DNA of 56,978 nt from Elusimicrobiota bacterium. GTDB lineage: Bacteria > Elusimicrobiota > Elusimicrobia > UBA1565 > UBA9628. The stretch spans positions 1-56,978 of the forward strand of contig DAIDHI010000013.1 of assembly GCA_027452025.1 (NCBI GenBank). Reading direction: 5' to 3'. Position 1 is the first letter of the stretch, and each line of letters starts with the position of its first letter. The notes beneath the pieces are model-generated. The model was not told the origin of the DNA, did no database searches, and worked only from the letters and a program-made list of their open reading frames with translations. Of the stretch, positions 42,856-50,681 are shown piece after piece. The position numbers were made by a program, and so were the translations under genes.

Positions 42856-45414
42856 CTAGCGGACGTCGAGTTGAAGCTTGCTCGGCTCGTCGGGGATATC
42901 CGCCCCCGAAAGCGGCTCGAGGCTGAAGAACCGGTCCGTAGCCACGCCGCGGGCGGCCAAAGCGTCGCGAATGGCGTCTGCGCGCGCCAGGGCAAGGGCC
43001 CGCATCTCAGCGTCGCCGGCCCGCCACTTGGCATCGAGATCGGCGCGCGCCTGAGCCGGCGTGGCAGCCTCCGCGCCGAGAAATTCCTTGCGCCAACTCA
43101 TGATCCGAGCTTCCTCTTTGGGCGTCAGGGGCTCGCTGCCGGGCTCCTTGCCGCGCAGCCGGCGCATGAGCTCCTGGTCGCCCGCGCTGAGCGAGTCGGC
43201 CTGAGTGGCCGCGCCGCGCACGCCGACGAGGATCCCGGGCCTGTCGGCCAGGAACTTCGCCACCTTGTCGAGCCGGGCGCTGAGCGCCTCGGTCAAAGCG
43301 GCGCTTCCCGGCGCGAAGGCCACAGCCCCGAGATCGTCTTGCGAGCCCATCATGGCGCCCATCGCCGAAAAAGGCGAGAGCGCGGCCTTGACGATGAGGT
43401 CGGCCAACGTCTTGATCACGGCGCCCGCGATGTGGAAATCAGGATCGTCGAGGCTGCCGTCGACGGGCACGTTCAGGTCGATGACGCCGTTTCTGTCCTT
43501 GAGGATCGCCAGGCCGAGCTTGACGGGCGCCTTGATCGCGTCGGGGCTGTCCACCTTGTCGCCGAACGACATTCGGTCGATCTTGGCGTGGTTTTGCGTG
43601 GCAATGGCGCGCCCTTCGATCTTGTCGTCGAGGTCAAAGCCAAAGGAGCCCTCTTCGATCTTGTAGCCCGCGAACTTGCCGGAATACGCGGAAAAAAGCG
43701 GCAGTTGGATGCCCTCGCCCTTGAGCTTGGCCTGCCCCCAGGCCGCCGAAGTCGAAAGGCGCACGACGCCGTCGGCGCTGACCGGCGCCTGCTCGATTTT
43801 AGCCGCAGCAGAGAAGGTGGCCGTTGAGCGCGCGTCGTCGGCCAGTCCGGAAAGCTCGACGCGCGCCGCGCTCACGTTTAAGGCGAAGGGCGGAGCGACG
43901 GCGTCGTCCTGGATGAGGACGCGGCCTCGATCGAGGGAAAACCGCCTGAGCCGGAACTTCCAGGCTGAGGACGACACAGGCTTGCCGGACGGCGATTGCG
44001 GAGCTTGAGCCGCGGCGCTCGACAGCGACAAGCCGAAGGCCGTTGCCACGCCGATCTTGCCCGACTTGTCGCGCGACAGGCGCAGGAACGGGTCCTCCAG
44101 GCGCACGGCCGCCACTTCGACGGAATGGCGCTTAGTGGAGATCTTGGCGGACTCGACGATGAAGCGTGAATACTTCACGAGCGCCGTCGCGCTGGCTTTG
44201 TCGGAAAGCTTGAAGTCCGCGACCGACAAGGACGTCTCTCCCTCGACTTGCCCGGCCGCGTAATCGGCGCGCCCGCGCACCGTCAAAGTGCCTCCGTCAA
44301 GTGAAAACTGCGTGGGCGGCGGAGCAAGCGGGGAAAAAGGCGCCAAGGGCAAGCGCGCGACGTCCCACTGCGCCCCGCCCGCCAGCGGCTTGGGCGTGAG
44401 ATAGAGGCGCAGGCGGACTTGGCCGGTCCTCTCCACCGGGACGTCGGCGCGCACCGTCACCTTGCCCTGCGGCGTGCCGAGCGCGACGGCGGCAACGTCG
44501 ACGCGGGCCGGCCCGACTTCGAGCGAGAAGGGGCCGCGCGCTCTCTTTTCCGGAGCCGTCTTAAGCCGCCATAGAACCCCCGAGAGCCCGACTTTCGCGT
44601 CGCTAAGGGCCGCGGAGAGCGCGCCGCTATCAAACGAAAGCTCGTAATCAGAAAGCGCGGTCAGGCGTCCAGCTTCGAAAAAGACGGCGGAAGACGGAAG
44701 GGCCGTCGAGAGGCGGGTGAGGTCGACGTTCTCGACGGCTACATGGCCCGAGAGCGACGGCGGCCGCACCGTCAACTCGCCGTCCCAGTGCAGGCGTTCG
44801 CCGCGGTTGGTGAGCGCCTGCAGGCTATAGCTGCCGCTTTCCCCAGGAATCGTGCTGAGGTTTTCGAGGCGAAAGTCGATCGGGCTGGCCGAGACCTTTT
44901 GGGGGGCGCTCGGCATTCGACTCTCGAACTCGAGGGCTCCGCGCGAAACCTCGAAGGCGCCGATGACGACGCGCGGAACGAATGTCGGCCAAGCGGAGGG
45001 CGGCGCATTTTTTGTGGATGACTTTGGAAGGAAATCCAGGACGCTTTCGCCGTTTTTGGCGATTTTGAGCGTCAACCGCGGCTCGACGAACTTGATCTCG
45101 CGTAATCCGATCGCGAACTTGAAGAGCGCCAACGGATTGAGCGCCAAGCTGACCTCGCGGCACGAGGCCAGTTCCCCGAGTTCCTCATGGCTCAACTCGA
45201 CAGCCTCGACGCGCAGGCGCAGCGAGAACGGGTTGAAGTCGACGCGTTCGGCCGAGGCCGAGAAGCCGGGAAGAGCGGCGGGGACCTTGGAAAGGGCCTT
45301 GCGCACGGCCCAGGGCACGGCCTGCCAGGAAATCAGCGCGACGGCTGCGTAGGCACCGGCGAGCCACAGGGCTCTTTTGCGCCATCGGAGGAATCGCTCG
45401 CCGGCTGGGTTCAC
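42856..45414 (-). CDS. DUF748/AsmA-like envelope protein with OmpA-like end
   Basis: An 852-residue protein anchored by an N-terminal helix (ALWLAGAYAAVALISW). The bulk is a long beta-rich AsmA/DUF748 region: FNPFSLRLRVEAVELS near the start and SPFSAMGAMMGSQDDLGAVAF near residue 690. The C-terminal part (GSAALTEALSARLDKVAKFL) resembles the OmpA-like peptidoglycan-binding tail of DUF748 proteins. Such proteins bridge the two membranes and are implicated in lipid transport. GTG 45414 lies 6 nt after TAGAAT. It ends at a strong terminator and is monocistronic. Confidence 0.8.
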   Translation of the reverse strand: MNPAGERFLRWRKRALWLAGAYAAVALISWQAVPWAVRKALSKVPAALPGFSASAERVDFNPFSLRLRVEAVELSHEELGELASCREVSLALNPLALFKFAIGLREIKFVEPRLTLKIAKNGESVLDFLPKSSTKNAPPSAWPTFVPRVVIGAFEVSRGALEFESRMPSAPQKVSASPIDFRLENLSTIPGESGSYSLQALTNRGERLHWDGELTVRPPSLSGHVAVENVDLTRLSTALPSSAVFFEAGRLTALSDYELSFDSGALSAALSDAKVGLSGVLWRLKTAPEKRARGPFSLEVGPARVDVAAVALGTPQGKVTVRADVPVERTGQVRLRLYLTPKPLAGGAQWDVARLPLAPFSPLAPPPTQFSLDGGTLTVRGRADYAAGQVEGETSLSVADFKLSDKASATALVKYSRFIVESAKISTKRHSVEVAAVRLEDPFLRLSRDKSGKIGVATAFGLSLSSAAAQAPQSPSGKPVSSSAWKFRLRRFSLDRGRVLIQDDAVAPPFALNVSAARVELSGLADDARSTATFSAAAKIEQAPVSADGVVRLSTSAAWGQAKLKGEGIQLPLFSAYSGKFAGYKIEEGSFGFDLDDKIEGRAIATQNHAKIDRMSFGDKVDSPDAIKAPVKLGLAILKDRNGVIDLNVPVDGSLDDPDFHIAGAVIKTLADLIVKAALSPFSAMGAMMGSQDDLGAVAFAPGSAALTEALSARLDKVAKFLADRPGILVGVRGAATQADSLSAGDQELMRRLRGKEPGSEPLTPKEEARIMSWRKEFLGAEAATPAQARADLDAKWRAGDAEMRALALARADAIRDALAARGVATDRFFSLEPLSGADIPDEPSKLQLDVR

Positions 45415-45420
45415 GGGGCG

Positions 45421-45426
45421 ATTCTA
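45421..45426 (-). promoter_or_regulatory. -10 hexamer 6 nt before DUF748 gene start
   Basis: Minus strand TAGAAT, then CGCCCC, then the GTG at 45414. This spacing predicts a leaderless transcript. No clear -35. Confidence 0.5.
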
Positions 45427-45469
45427 GCAATTGCAGCGGACGCATGCCGGACGCGGCCGGAGACAAACA

Positions 45470-45494
45470 AAAGCCCTTCCATCGGAAGGGCTTT
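45470..45494 (-). terminator. intrinsic terminator of TPR/Q-rich operon
   Basis: AAAGCCCTTCC-GAT-GGAAGGGCTTT, an 11-bp perfect stem, followed on the minus strand by TGTTTGTC. It lies about 140 bp after the stop of the Q-rich gene; the 68-bp repeat lies between. Confidence 0.75.
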
Positions 45495-45512
45495 GTCCGC
45501 GCGAGCGCAAAT

Positions 45513-45580
45513 TGGCTGCCCGAAACCGACAATATCAGAACCTGGCTTCGATCTCAAAACCCCGCTGCATTGCTCAGTTC
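45513..45580 (+). repeat. 68-bp dispersed repeat, copy B
   Basis: It matches 2109-2176 with four differences in 68 bases. It lies in the 3' untranslated stretch between the Q-rich gene stop (45632) and its terminator. Flanks are unrelated to those of copy A, so the repeat edges are sharp. No inverted ends or target duplication are evident. Confidence 0.85.
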
Positions 45581-45631
45581 GTATAATTTTATTCAGACTG
45601 GGCCGGCAGTTTTCGCTCGATATAGAATACG

Positions 45632-46417
45632 CTACGGCTGAACCGGCTTTTTCTCGAAGTAGCCGCGCTGGAAGGCCATGATCCACTCATGCCGGCACGA
45701 GCCCTTGGCCCGCGGGTCGGAAAAAGCTTTTTTTTCCAGTTGGCCTGCCGCTCGGGCGGCATGTCCGGCCTGATAGGCCTCCTGAATCGTCTGCTTGCGT
45801 TGAGTATCACCCAGCGCGAAGCCGGCGCGATAGGCGTCCAGGCAGGCTTGCTGTCCAGAGGCTTCAACATCGGCGCAGGCCACCCCCGCCTTTGCGGAAT
45901 AGCATCCGCTGGCGTCCATGAAGCCCTTTGTGTAGCTCCGCGGCTTCGTCTTTTTCGCTGCGACGGGGTTGGTTTCGGGTTCGCCGCCCTTTAGGCCGGT
46001 GTCTCTGATTCCCTTGAGGCCGGCCGCGACGGAGTCGCGATCTCTGAGAAACTGGGCGTCGCGCTGCGCTTGAATTTGCTGAGCGCGCGCGTCGATGTCA
46101 TGCTGTTGACGTCCGAGCTCGGCCTGCTGGGCCGCGGCGCCCTGCTGATTGGCGGCGGCGGCTTGCTGCGCCTGCTGCTGCAGGACTTGCTGGCGACGAA
46201 TCTCCAACTGCTGCTGTTGCTGCTGCTGGTATTGGTAGTAGTTGGGGGCGATCGCGCCGCCGCCGCCCGCGCCGAAGCAGACGGTTTGGCAATCAGGCGG
46301 CGGCCCGGAAGAAGGCATGCCGCTGTCGCGGGACATCCCCGGGCAGGGGCACTGCCAATTGACGGCCCTCGCGGGAAAAGCGCTTAGGCCCAGCAGAAAG
46401 AAAACGACGGCTATCAT
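45632..46417 (-). CDS. exported Q-rich protein of unknown function
   Basis: A 261-residue protein with a signal peptide (IAVVFFLLGLSAFPARA), an early cysteine-rich segment (WQCPCPGMSRDS) and a glutamine-rich tract near residues 62-125 (a run of eight Q plus many AQQ repeats), probably a coiled coil. A C-terminal domain follows with further cysteines (GCYSAKAGVACADVEASGQQ) and repeated short helices (EAYQAGHAARAAGQ). Its ATG overlaps the stop of the TPR gene by 4 bp, so the two exported proteins are made together. Confidence 0.65.
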   Translation of the reverse strand: MIAVVFFLLGLSAFPARAVNWQCPCPGMSRDSGMPSSGPPPDCQTVCFGAGGGGAIAPNYYQYQQQQQQQLEIRRQQVLQQQAQQAAAANQQGAAAQQAELGRQQHDIDARAQQIQAQRDAQFLRDRDSVAAGLKGIRDTGLKGGEPETNPVAAKKTKPRSYTKGFMDASGCYSAKAGVACADVEASGQQACLDAYRAGFALGDTQRKQTIQEAYQAGHAARAAGQLEKKAFSDPRAKGSCRHEWIMAFQRGYFEKKPVQP

Positions 46418-47340
46418 TCAGGCAAGGAAGCCACGCGTTGGCAGGGCGAACTCCAAAACACTCCGGTCGGAGTCAGCGTGGCGCCGTCGGCAGAGATTTC
46501 GGCGGTGAACGTCCTCCCAAGAGAATCCGTCACCCGCGCCATGCGGCCTTTGAAGGGGTCATACGCCAAGTCCATCCAGAGCTTCCCAGGATATTTGGCC
46601 GAGCCGACAAATGCTTGATAGTCGGGCCTCAGCCAGACGATCTTGTTCAAGTAATGAAGGATACCTCCCTTGACCTCGAACCACCACACTTCCTTTGCGC
46701 AATCGCGGCCGTCGCGGTCCGGAGTCGTCATCCCGTCGTAGCAAAGGAACTTGACGCCTTCCAGCGAGGCGAGAAAACGATCGTCGTCGGCCTTCTGCTG
46801 GGCCGCGGCCATGGTGGGGGCGCTGGCTTGCGCGGCAGCGAGCTTCTTCTTGGCGTCCAGCGCGTAGATGCGGTCCTGCGCGGCGCGGGCGTCCTTCTCG
46901 CTCGGTCCGGTCATGAGATAGAACTTGAGCGCAGCTTGGGCGTCATCGTAACGGCCCGCCAGCTCCTGGGCCGTCGCGAGATCATAGTAAGCATCGCCCC
47001 ACCAAGGGGCGGCGGCCAGGGCCTTCTGAAAACTGTCCACAGCCAGCGCTTCTTGAGCCTGGCTCTTGGCGCTTTTCACGATGGTCTCCCCTTCGATGTA
47101 GCTCTGGCGCGCTTGCTCGGGAATGACGAGGCGCTTCTTGATTCTCAACGACCGCTTAATGATCCGCTCGCGCAAGGCGTCGTCCGCGGGGGCGCTTTGG
47201 AGCCGTTTGACTAGGTCGGCCAGCGTAGCCTTCGAGCGGGCCACGGCCGCGCCGGCGGGAGCAGTCGATTGGGCGCGGGCCGTCTGCAGCGCAAGGCCCG
47301 TAAGCAGCATAATGCAGGCAAACATTCCGGTCTTCTTCAT
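46414..47340 (-). CDS. exported TPR-like protein
   Basis: A 308-residue protein with a signal peptide (MFACIMLLTGLALQTARA). Residues about 95-160 form a tetratricopeptide-like pair (FQKALAAAPWWGDAYYDLAT, AGRYDDAQAALKFYL). The C-terminal 120 residues form a beta-rich domain with two cysteines (FLCYDGMTTPDRDGRDC). GGGAGAAAG precedes the ATG. It lies next to a caspase gene remnant on the same strand, so it may once have been part of a caspase-TPR unit. Confidence 0.7.
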   Translation of the reverse strand: MKKTGMFACIMLLTGLALQTARAQSTAPAGAAVARSKATLADLVKRLQSAPADDALRERIIKRSLRIKKRLVIPEQARQSYIEGETIVKSAKSQAQEALAVDSFQKALAAAPWWGDAYYDLATAQELAGRYDDAQAALKFYLMTGPSEKDARAAQDRIYALDAKKKLAAAQASAPTMAAAQQKADDDRFLASLEGVKFLCYDGMTTPDRDGRDCAKEVWWFEVKGGILHYLNKIVWLRPDYQAFVGSAKYPGKLWMDLAYDPFKGRMARVTDSLGRTFTAEISADGATLTPTGVFWSSPCQRVASLPE

Positions 47341-47380
47341 CTTTCTCCCAAGGGCCTTCGCATATCAATCCCGGCGATGC

Positions 47381-47455
47381 TTACTTCAAAACGATCCATG
47401 GGAGCGCGCCCTCGCCGGAAGGCTCCGGCATCGAAGGAGTCTGCTCCACGTTCTG
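47381..47455 (-). pseudogene. 3' remnant of a second caspase-like gene
   Basis: On the minus strand this 25-codon stretch reads QNVEQTPSMPEPSGEGALP, then WIVLK and a stop. The intact caspase gene on the other strand ends LQNIEQIPSLSGASGPEP, then WIVLEK and a stop. The match of the C-terminal tail in both sequence and position of the stop shows that a paralogous caspase gene once lay here upstream of the TPR gene. Sequence further upstream is frame-disturbed, so only the end survives. Confidence 0.6.
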
Positions 47456-47576
47456 CGGCCGCGCCGGGCGCGGGGATCGTGACCGCGGGCTCGAGCTTGA
47501 GGGCGGGCGTCTCGGCGGCGAAGGAGACGCCGGAAAAAATCATCAACCTTTTATACATTAATTTCGGAAACACGGA

Positions 47577-47582
47577 TATAAT
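47577..47582 (+). promoter_or_regulatory. consensus -10 hexamer 7 nt before caspase gene start
   Basis: A perfect TATAAT followed by AATCCCC and the ATG at 47590, predicting a leaderless mRNA. The surrounding 60 bp are unusually AT-rich for this genome. Confidence 0.65.
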
Positions 47583-47589
47583 AATCCCC

Positions 47590-49593
47590 ATGATCAGCTT
47601 CCTGCTCGCCCTTGCCGTCGTCGGCGGCGCCGAACCGCTCAAGCCCTTGAAAATCCTGTCGGGAGACAGCCGCGCCGTCAACGCGCGGTTCGTGACGGTC
47701 GGCGGCAGGGATAGCGTCGGCGTATGGGATATGCGTCAGCCCAAGCAGCTCGCGCTCATCGAATTTCCGGATCTTAAGACGAGCAACGACAAAGATTACG
47801 CCAACCTATGGCCGCTCGATATCAGCGCCGACGGCAGGTGGCTTCTGATGAGCCTTCAGAAGATACACTGGAACGGCCGTCCCGGCCCGGACTCGACGAC
47901 GGGCAGCGCGGAACTTCTCCTTTTGTCCGTGGCGGAACAGCGCGTCGTTCGAACCCTGGCGCGATTGCCCAAGGAGACTTGCGTGCCCGAGGGGATCCAG
48001 CCTTGGTGCCCCAGCTTCGCCTCCGCGCGGTTTTCGCCCGACGCGAGCAAGATACTCTACCGGACCGATGATGATTATTCCTGGTCGAAGACCGACGAAT
48101 CGCAGCCTTCCACCTTTTCCATCGGTTGGACCGATACGCGCGCCCGGGAGAAGGAGGTTCTCTCCGTGATCGACCTGTCCGGCCGAGTCTCGCAGCGCCA
48201 GGCGTTCTCCGGCGTTTGGGACGAAACTCAAAAGCCTCTGCAATGGGTGTTTACGCCGCCGAAATCCGACGCTGGATTCTTGGCGGACGGCCGCGCCGCG
48301 CTGCTCTTGGCCGACGACGCCGGCTGTCAGGTCAAGACCCTCGACGGGGCGAGGGTTTCCTTGCTCGACAATTGCTCCGGCGAGAGCCAGCCGCGGTTCC
48401 TCTCCGGCCTCGTGCGCTCGACCGCCGACGCCTACGCCGCCTGGGATCCCGTTTCCGGCGCGCTCAAATACAAACTCCCGCTGACGCCCAACGGCAGCAC
48501 GATCGTGCCCTCGGATGATCTCTCGGCCGTAGTCGAGATCTCGTTCACCAAGCCTTCGGCGACGGCCTCGGTCAAGGTCACGGACGCCGCTTCAGGACGC
48601 GTCATCGTCAAGCGCGACATCGAGATGCCCGCTTCCGACGTCGACATCGCCGAAGCCGGTTTCAGCCGCGCCGACGGCCGTCTCGTTCTTTGCGGGGTGG
48701 ACTACCGGCCCGCCGACGGCTATCATACGTACCGCGCCGTTTATCAACTGGGAGGAGAGTCCCCGCCCTCTCTTGCGGTCGCGGCGCCGTCGCCGTCCCA
48801 GGAAGATATCGACGCGCCGCCACCCTCCAAGACCAAGACCGATCCCGACGCCTACGCCGTCGTCATCGGCATCGAAAAATACCGCCAGGAGGGCATCCCC
48901 GCCGTCGACTATGCTTCCCATGATGCGCGGACGGTGTATTCCTACCTCACGCAGTCGATGGGCTACGATCCGAAGAACGTCGCGCTGCTCATCGACGACA
49001 AGGCCACCAAGACCGATCTCGAGAAGAACCTCAAGAGCTGGCTCGCCAACCGCGTCGACGCCAAGAGCCGAGTCTTCATCTACTACGCCGGCCACGGCGC
49101 GCCCAATCCCGCCACGGGCGAGGGCTATCTCATGCCCTACGAGGCCGATCCGAATTATCTTGCCGACACCGCCTTCCCGCTCTCCGAGCTCTACGCCGCG
49201 GTGAGCAAGCTGCCGACCAAGGACGTTTCGATCGTGCTCGACGCCTGCTTCTCGGGCCAGGGCGCGCGCTCTCTAATCGCCAAGGGCGCGCGGCCGCTGG
49301 TGACGGTCCAAAAGCAAAAGACCCCGGACAACGCCCTCGTGCTGGCCGCGGCCCAGGCCAGCCAAATCTCGACGTCCGATCCCGATCGCCGGCATGGGCT
49401 CCTGACGTCTTATCTGCTCGAAGGTCTTCACGGCGCGGCGGACGCGCGCGGCGACGGGAAGATCACGGCCGAAGAGCTTTTCGCCTACGTCAAGCCCGCC
49501 GTCGAGCGGGCGGCGCGGCTGCAGAACATCGAGCAGATCCCGTCTTTATCCGGCGCGTCCGGCCCCGAGCCCTGGATCGTGCTCGAGAAATAG
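47590..49593 (+). CDS. exported WD40-like/caspase (peptidase C14) protein
   Basis: A 667-residue protein. The ATG 47590 start (signal peptide MISFLLALAVVGGAEPL) is fixed by TATAAT 7 nt upstream. Residues about 25-400 form a beta-propeller-like region with WD40-type strands (SVGVWDMRQPKQLALIEF, DISADGRWLLM). A caspase domain follows from about 418: YAVVIGIEKYRQEG, the catalytic His in FIYYAGHGAP (H502) and the Cys in VLDACFSGQG (C553). The C terminus KITAEELFAYVKPAVERAA is typical of bacterial metacaspase-like C14 peptidases. With a signal peptide it would act outside the cytoplasm, unlike caspases of abortive defence systems. Confidence 0.85.
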   Translation: MISFLLALAVVGGAEPLKPLKILSGDSRAVNARFVTVGGRDSVGVWDMRQPKQLALIEFPDLKTSNDKDYANLWPLDISADGRWLLMSLQKIHWNGRPGPDSTTGSAELLLLSVAEQRVVRTLARLPKETCVPEGIQPWCPSFASARFSPDASKILYRTDDDYSWSKTDESQPSTFSIGWTDTRAREKEVLSVIDLSGRVSQRQAFSGVWDETQKPLQWVFTPPKSDAGFLADGRAALLLADDAGCQVKTLDGARVSLLDNCSGESQPRFLSGLVRSTADAYAAWDPVSGALKYKLPLTPNGSTIVPSDDLSAVVEISFTKPSATASVKVTDAASGRVIVKRDIEMPASDVDIAEAGFSRADGRLVLCGVDYRPADGYHTYRAVYQLGGESPPSLAVAAPSPSQEDIDAPPPSKTKTDPDAYAVVIGIEKYRQEGIPAVDYASHDARTVYSYLTQSMGYDPKNVALLIDDKATKTDLEKNLKSWLANRVDAKSRVFIYYAGHGAPNPATGEGYLMPYEADPNYLADTAFPLSELYAAVSKLPTKDVSIVLDACFSGQGARSLIAKGARPLVTVQKQKTPDNALVLAAAQASQISTSDPDRRHGLLTSYLLEGLHGAADARGDGKITAEELFAYVKPAVERAARLQNIEQIPSLSGASGPEPWIVLEK

Positions 49594-49742
49594 TGGCGAA
49601 CAATCTCGCCGCGATGGACAGCAGCCGCTTCTACGAGGAGTTGCCGACTTTCTCGGATTTCAGGGAAGTCGCCGGCGATCAGCCATTTAGACCTCTGCCG
49701 CCGGATTGGAAAGTCATCGTCGCCGATATCGAAGGATCTTGA
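49593..49742 (+). pseudogene. truncated DUF3095 gene, N-terminal fragment
   Basis: The frame from GTG 49593, overlapping the caspase stop by 1 bp, reads SSRFYEELPTFSDFREVAGD, then FRPLPPDWKVIVADIEGS, then stop. This matches the start of DUF3095 proteins (a cyclase-like family beginning FYxxLPxFxDF and running to VADIxGST). The homology stops at the glycine-serine just before the conserved Thr, and the next bases belong to the opposite-strand toxin gene. So it is a deletion or recombination remnant of 49 codons. Confidence 0.6.
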
Positions 49743-49875
49743 GCTTGGTCGATCCGTTGGGGCGCGGTTCCTCCCCAAGGCCAGCGATACGAGCGACCAG
49801 TCGCTTGTGGTGGGGTTGAGCGACGGCGTCCAGCTCCTTTTCCGCAGAGCGAATGATGCGGACTTGGTAAGCCAC
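49714..49875 (-). pseudogene. truncated RelE/ParE-type toxin
   Basis: On the minus strand, GTG 49875 directly after the antitoxin stop opens YQVRIIRSAEKELDAVAQPH, then HKRLVARIAGLGEEPRPNGS and TKLK, the first half of a RelE-family toxin. The usual second half (the strand with Y-R-I-R-x-G-x-Y-R-V-x-Y, including the catalytic residues) is missing; the frame runs out into the DUF3095 fragment after about 46 codons. The toxin is therefore expected to be inactive. Confidence 0.6.
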
Positions 49876-50064
49876 TTAGCGGGTCGCGTGGCTGCCGTGG
49901 CGCTCCGCCAAGTAATCGGAAAAAGGCCGGCTCTTCTCGGAACGGCGCTCGGCGATGACAGCGCGATCGAGCAAATCCTCTCGGAGCTTGTGATCTGAGA
50001 TCAGGCGAGCGAGGAAATCCTCGCGCGCCGCTTTCGGCAGCGCCTGGAAGGCCGTCCAGAACAC
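49876..50064 (-). CDS. antitoxin-like protein of a broken toxin-antitoxin pair
   Basis: A 62-residue helical protein: FWTAFQALPKAAREDFLARL, then REDLLDRAVIAERRSEKSRP and SDYLAERHG. Position immediately before a RelE-type toxin, and its size and charge, indicate the antitoxin. GTG 50064 is used; a sensible reading continues about nine codons further upstream without a standard start codon, so the 5' end may be altered. With the toxin truncated, the pair is probably non-functional. Confidence 0.55.
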   Translation of the reverse strand: MFWTAFQALPKAAREDFLARLISDHKLREDLLDRAVIAERRSEKSRPFSDYLAERHGSHATR

Positions 50065-50105
50065 CTCGGCAGTAGCTTCAACGGGGTCATTAATTCAGTT
50101 TAACA

Positions 50106-50133
50106 GGATGTCCTCCGGGACGCAAGGACATCC
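50106..50133. repeat. perfect 9-bp inverted repeat
   Basis: GGATGTCCT and AGGACATCC flank a 10-base loop. It lies about 40 bp upstream of the antitoxin gene and could be an operator or terminator. Confidence 0.4.
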
Positions 50134-50145
50134 TTGTATCAAGCC

Positions 50146-50190
50146 AAAAACGAACTGGCCCCGTTACCGCCGAAGGCGGCCCGGGGCCAG
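50146..50190 (-). terminator. intrinsic terminator of tRNA-Gln
   Basis: On the minus strand CTGGCCCCG pairs with CGGGGCCAG, with an internal GCC-TTC-GGC hairpin, followed by TTCGTTTTT. It lies 20 bp after the tRNA 3' end. Confidence 0.8.
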
Positions 50191-50210
50191 CTTTGATGAG
50201 CGTCCAAATT

Positions 50211-50281
50211 CTGCGGGACTAGGATTCGAACCTAGAAAAGGAGATTCAGAGTCTCCCGTGATACCGTTTCACCATCCCGCA
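50211..50281 (-). tRNA. tRNA-Gln (anticodon CTG), second copy
   Basis: Minus strand: acceptor TGCGGGA with TCCCGCA, D-arm GTGA...TCAC, anticodon stem GGAGA with loop CTCTGAA, T-arm CTAGG-TTCGAAT-CCTAG, discriminator G. CCA is not encoded, unlike the copy at 25456. The anticodon stem differs from the first copy while the acceptor and T arms are identical. A strong terminator follows. The SemiSWEET gene lies upstream on the same strand. Confidence 0.95.
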
Positions 50282-50298
50282 ATGAGAATGATATTTTA

Positions 50299-50562
50299 TC
50301 AAATTCTGCCCGTCTTCGACGCGCCGGGAAAGAACTTGAAATAGAGATTGACCAGCGCTCCCGCCGTCGTCAGCAGGTTGACGGCGAAGAAGACGTCGTC
50401 GCCCTTGAGCAGGGCGTAGAGCATCAGAGAGGCGCTGCCGATGAACATCAAGGCCAGGAAACCCAGGTTCGCGTCGCAGCGGCCGGCCTTGATCGTGTCG
50501 ACCGATGCGGGCACCCAGGCCACGGCGAACGCGATAAGGCCTACATACGCGATGAGTTGCAT
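50299..50562 (-). CDS. SemiSWEET-like (PQ-loop) sugar transporter
   Basis: An 87-residue protein with three membrane helices (LIAYVGLIAFAVAWVPASV, LALMFIGSASLMLYALL, NLLTTAGALVNLYFKFF), the size and layout of bacterial SemiSWEETs, which dimerise to carry small sugars. The usual PQ motif after helix one appears as VPASVDTIKAGR. GAGAGGGG precedes the ATG. The tRNA-Gln follows 17 bp downstream. Confidence 0.75.
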   Translation of the reverse strand: MQLIAYVGLIAFAVAWVPASVDTIKAGRCDANLGFLALMFIGSASLMLYALLKGDDVFFAVNLLTTAGALVNLYFKFFPGASKTGRI

Positions 50563-50607
50563 GCCCCTCTCTTTAGCAACGGAGCGGCCACGACGGGGAA
50601 TCTTCCC

Positions 50608-50681
50608 TTGACAGGTCCCGGGGCCGGGGCTACCATGGACGTGCCCGAAGAAACCGCTTCGTAGACCGCGGTTTTCCCCTC
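50608..50681 (+). promoter_or_regulatory. promoter plus start-abutting hairpin leader (motif copy 2)
   Basis: TTGACA (50608-50613), 17-bp spacer, TACCAT (50631-50636), then AAACCGC-TTCGTAGACC-GCGGTTT (50651-50674), then T, CCCCTC and the ATG at 50682. Spacer bases GGTCC at the start and GGGGC at the end are shared with copy 1 at 33536-33608, as is the total layout. The hairpin arms differ in length but keep AAACCG and CGGTTT. Confidence 0.75.
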
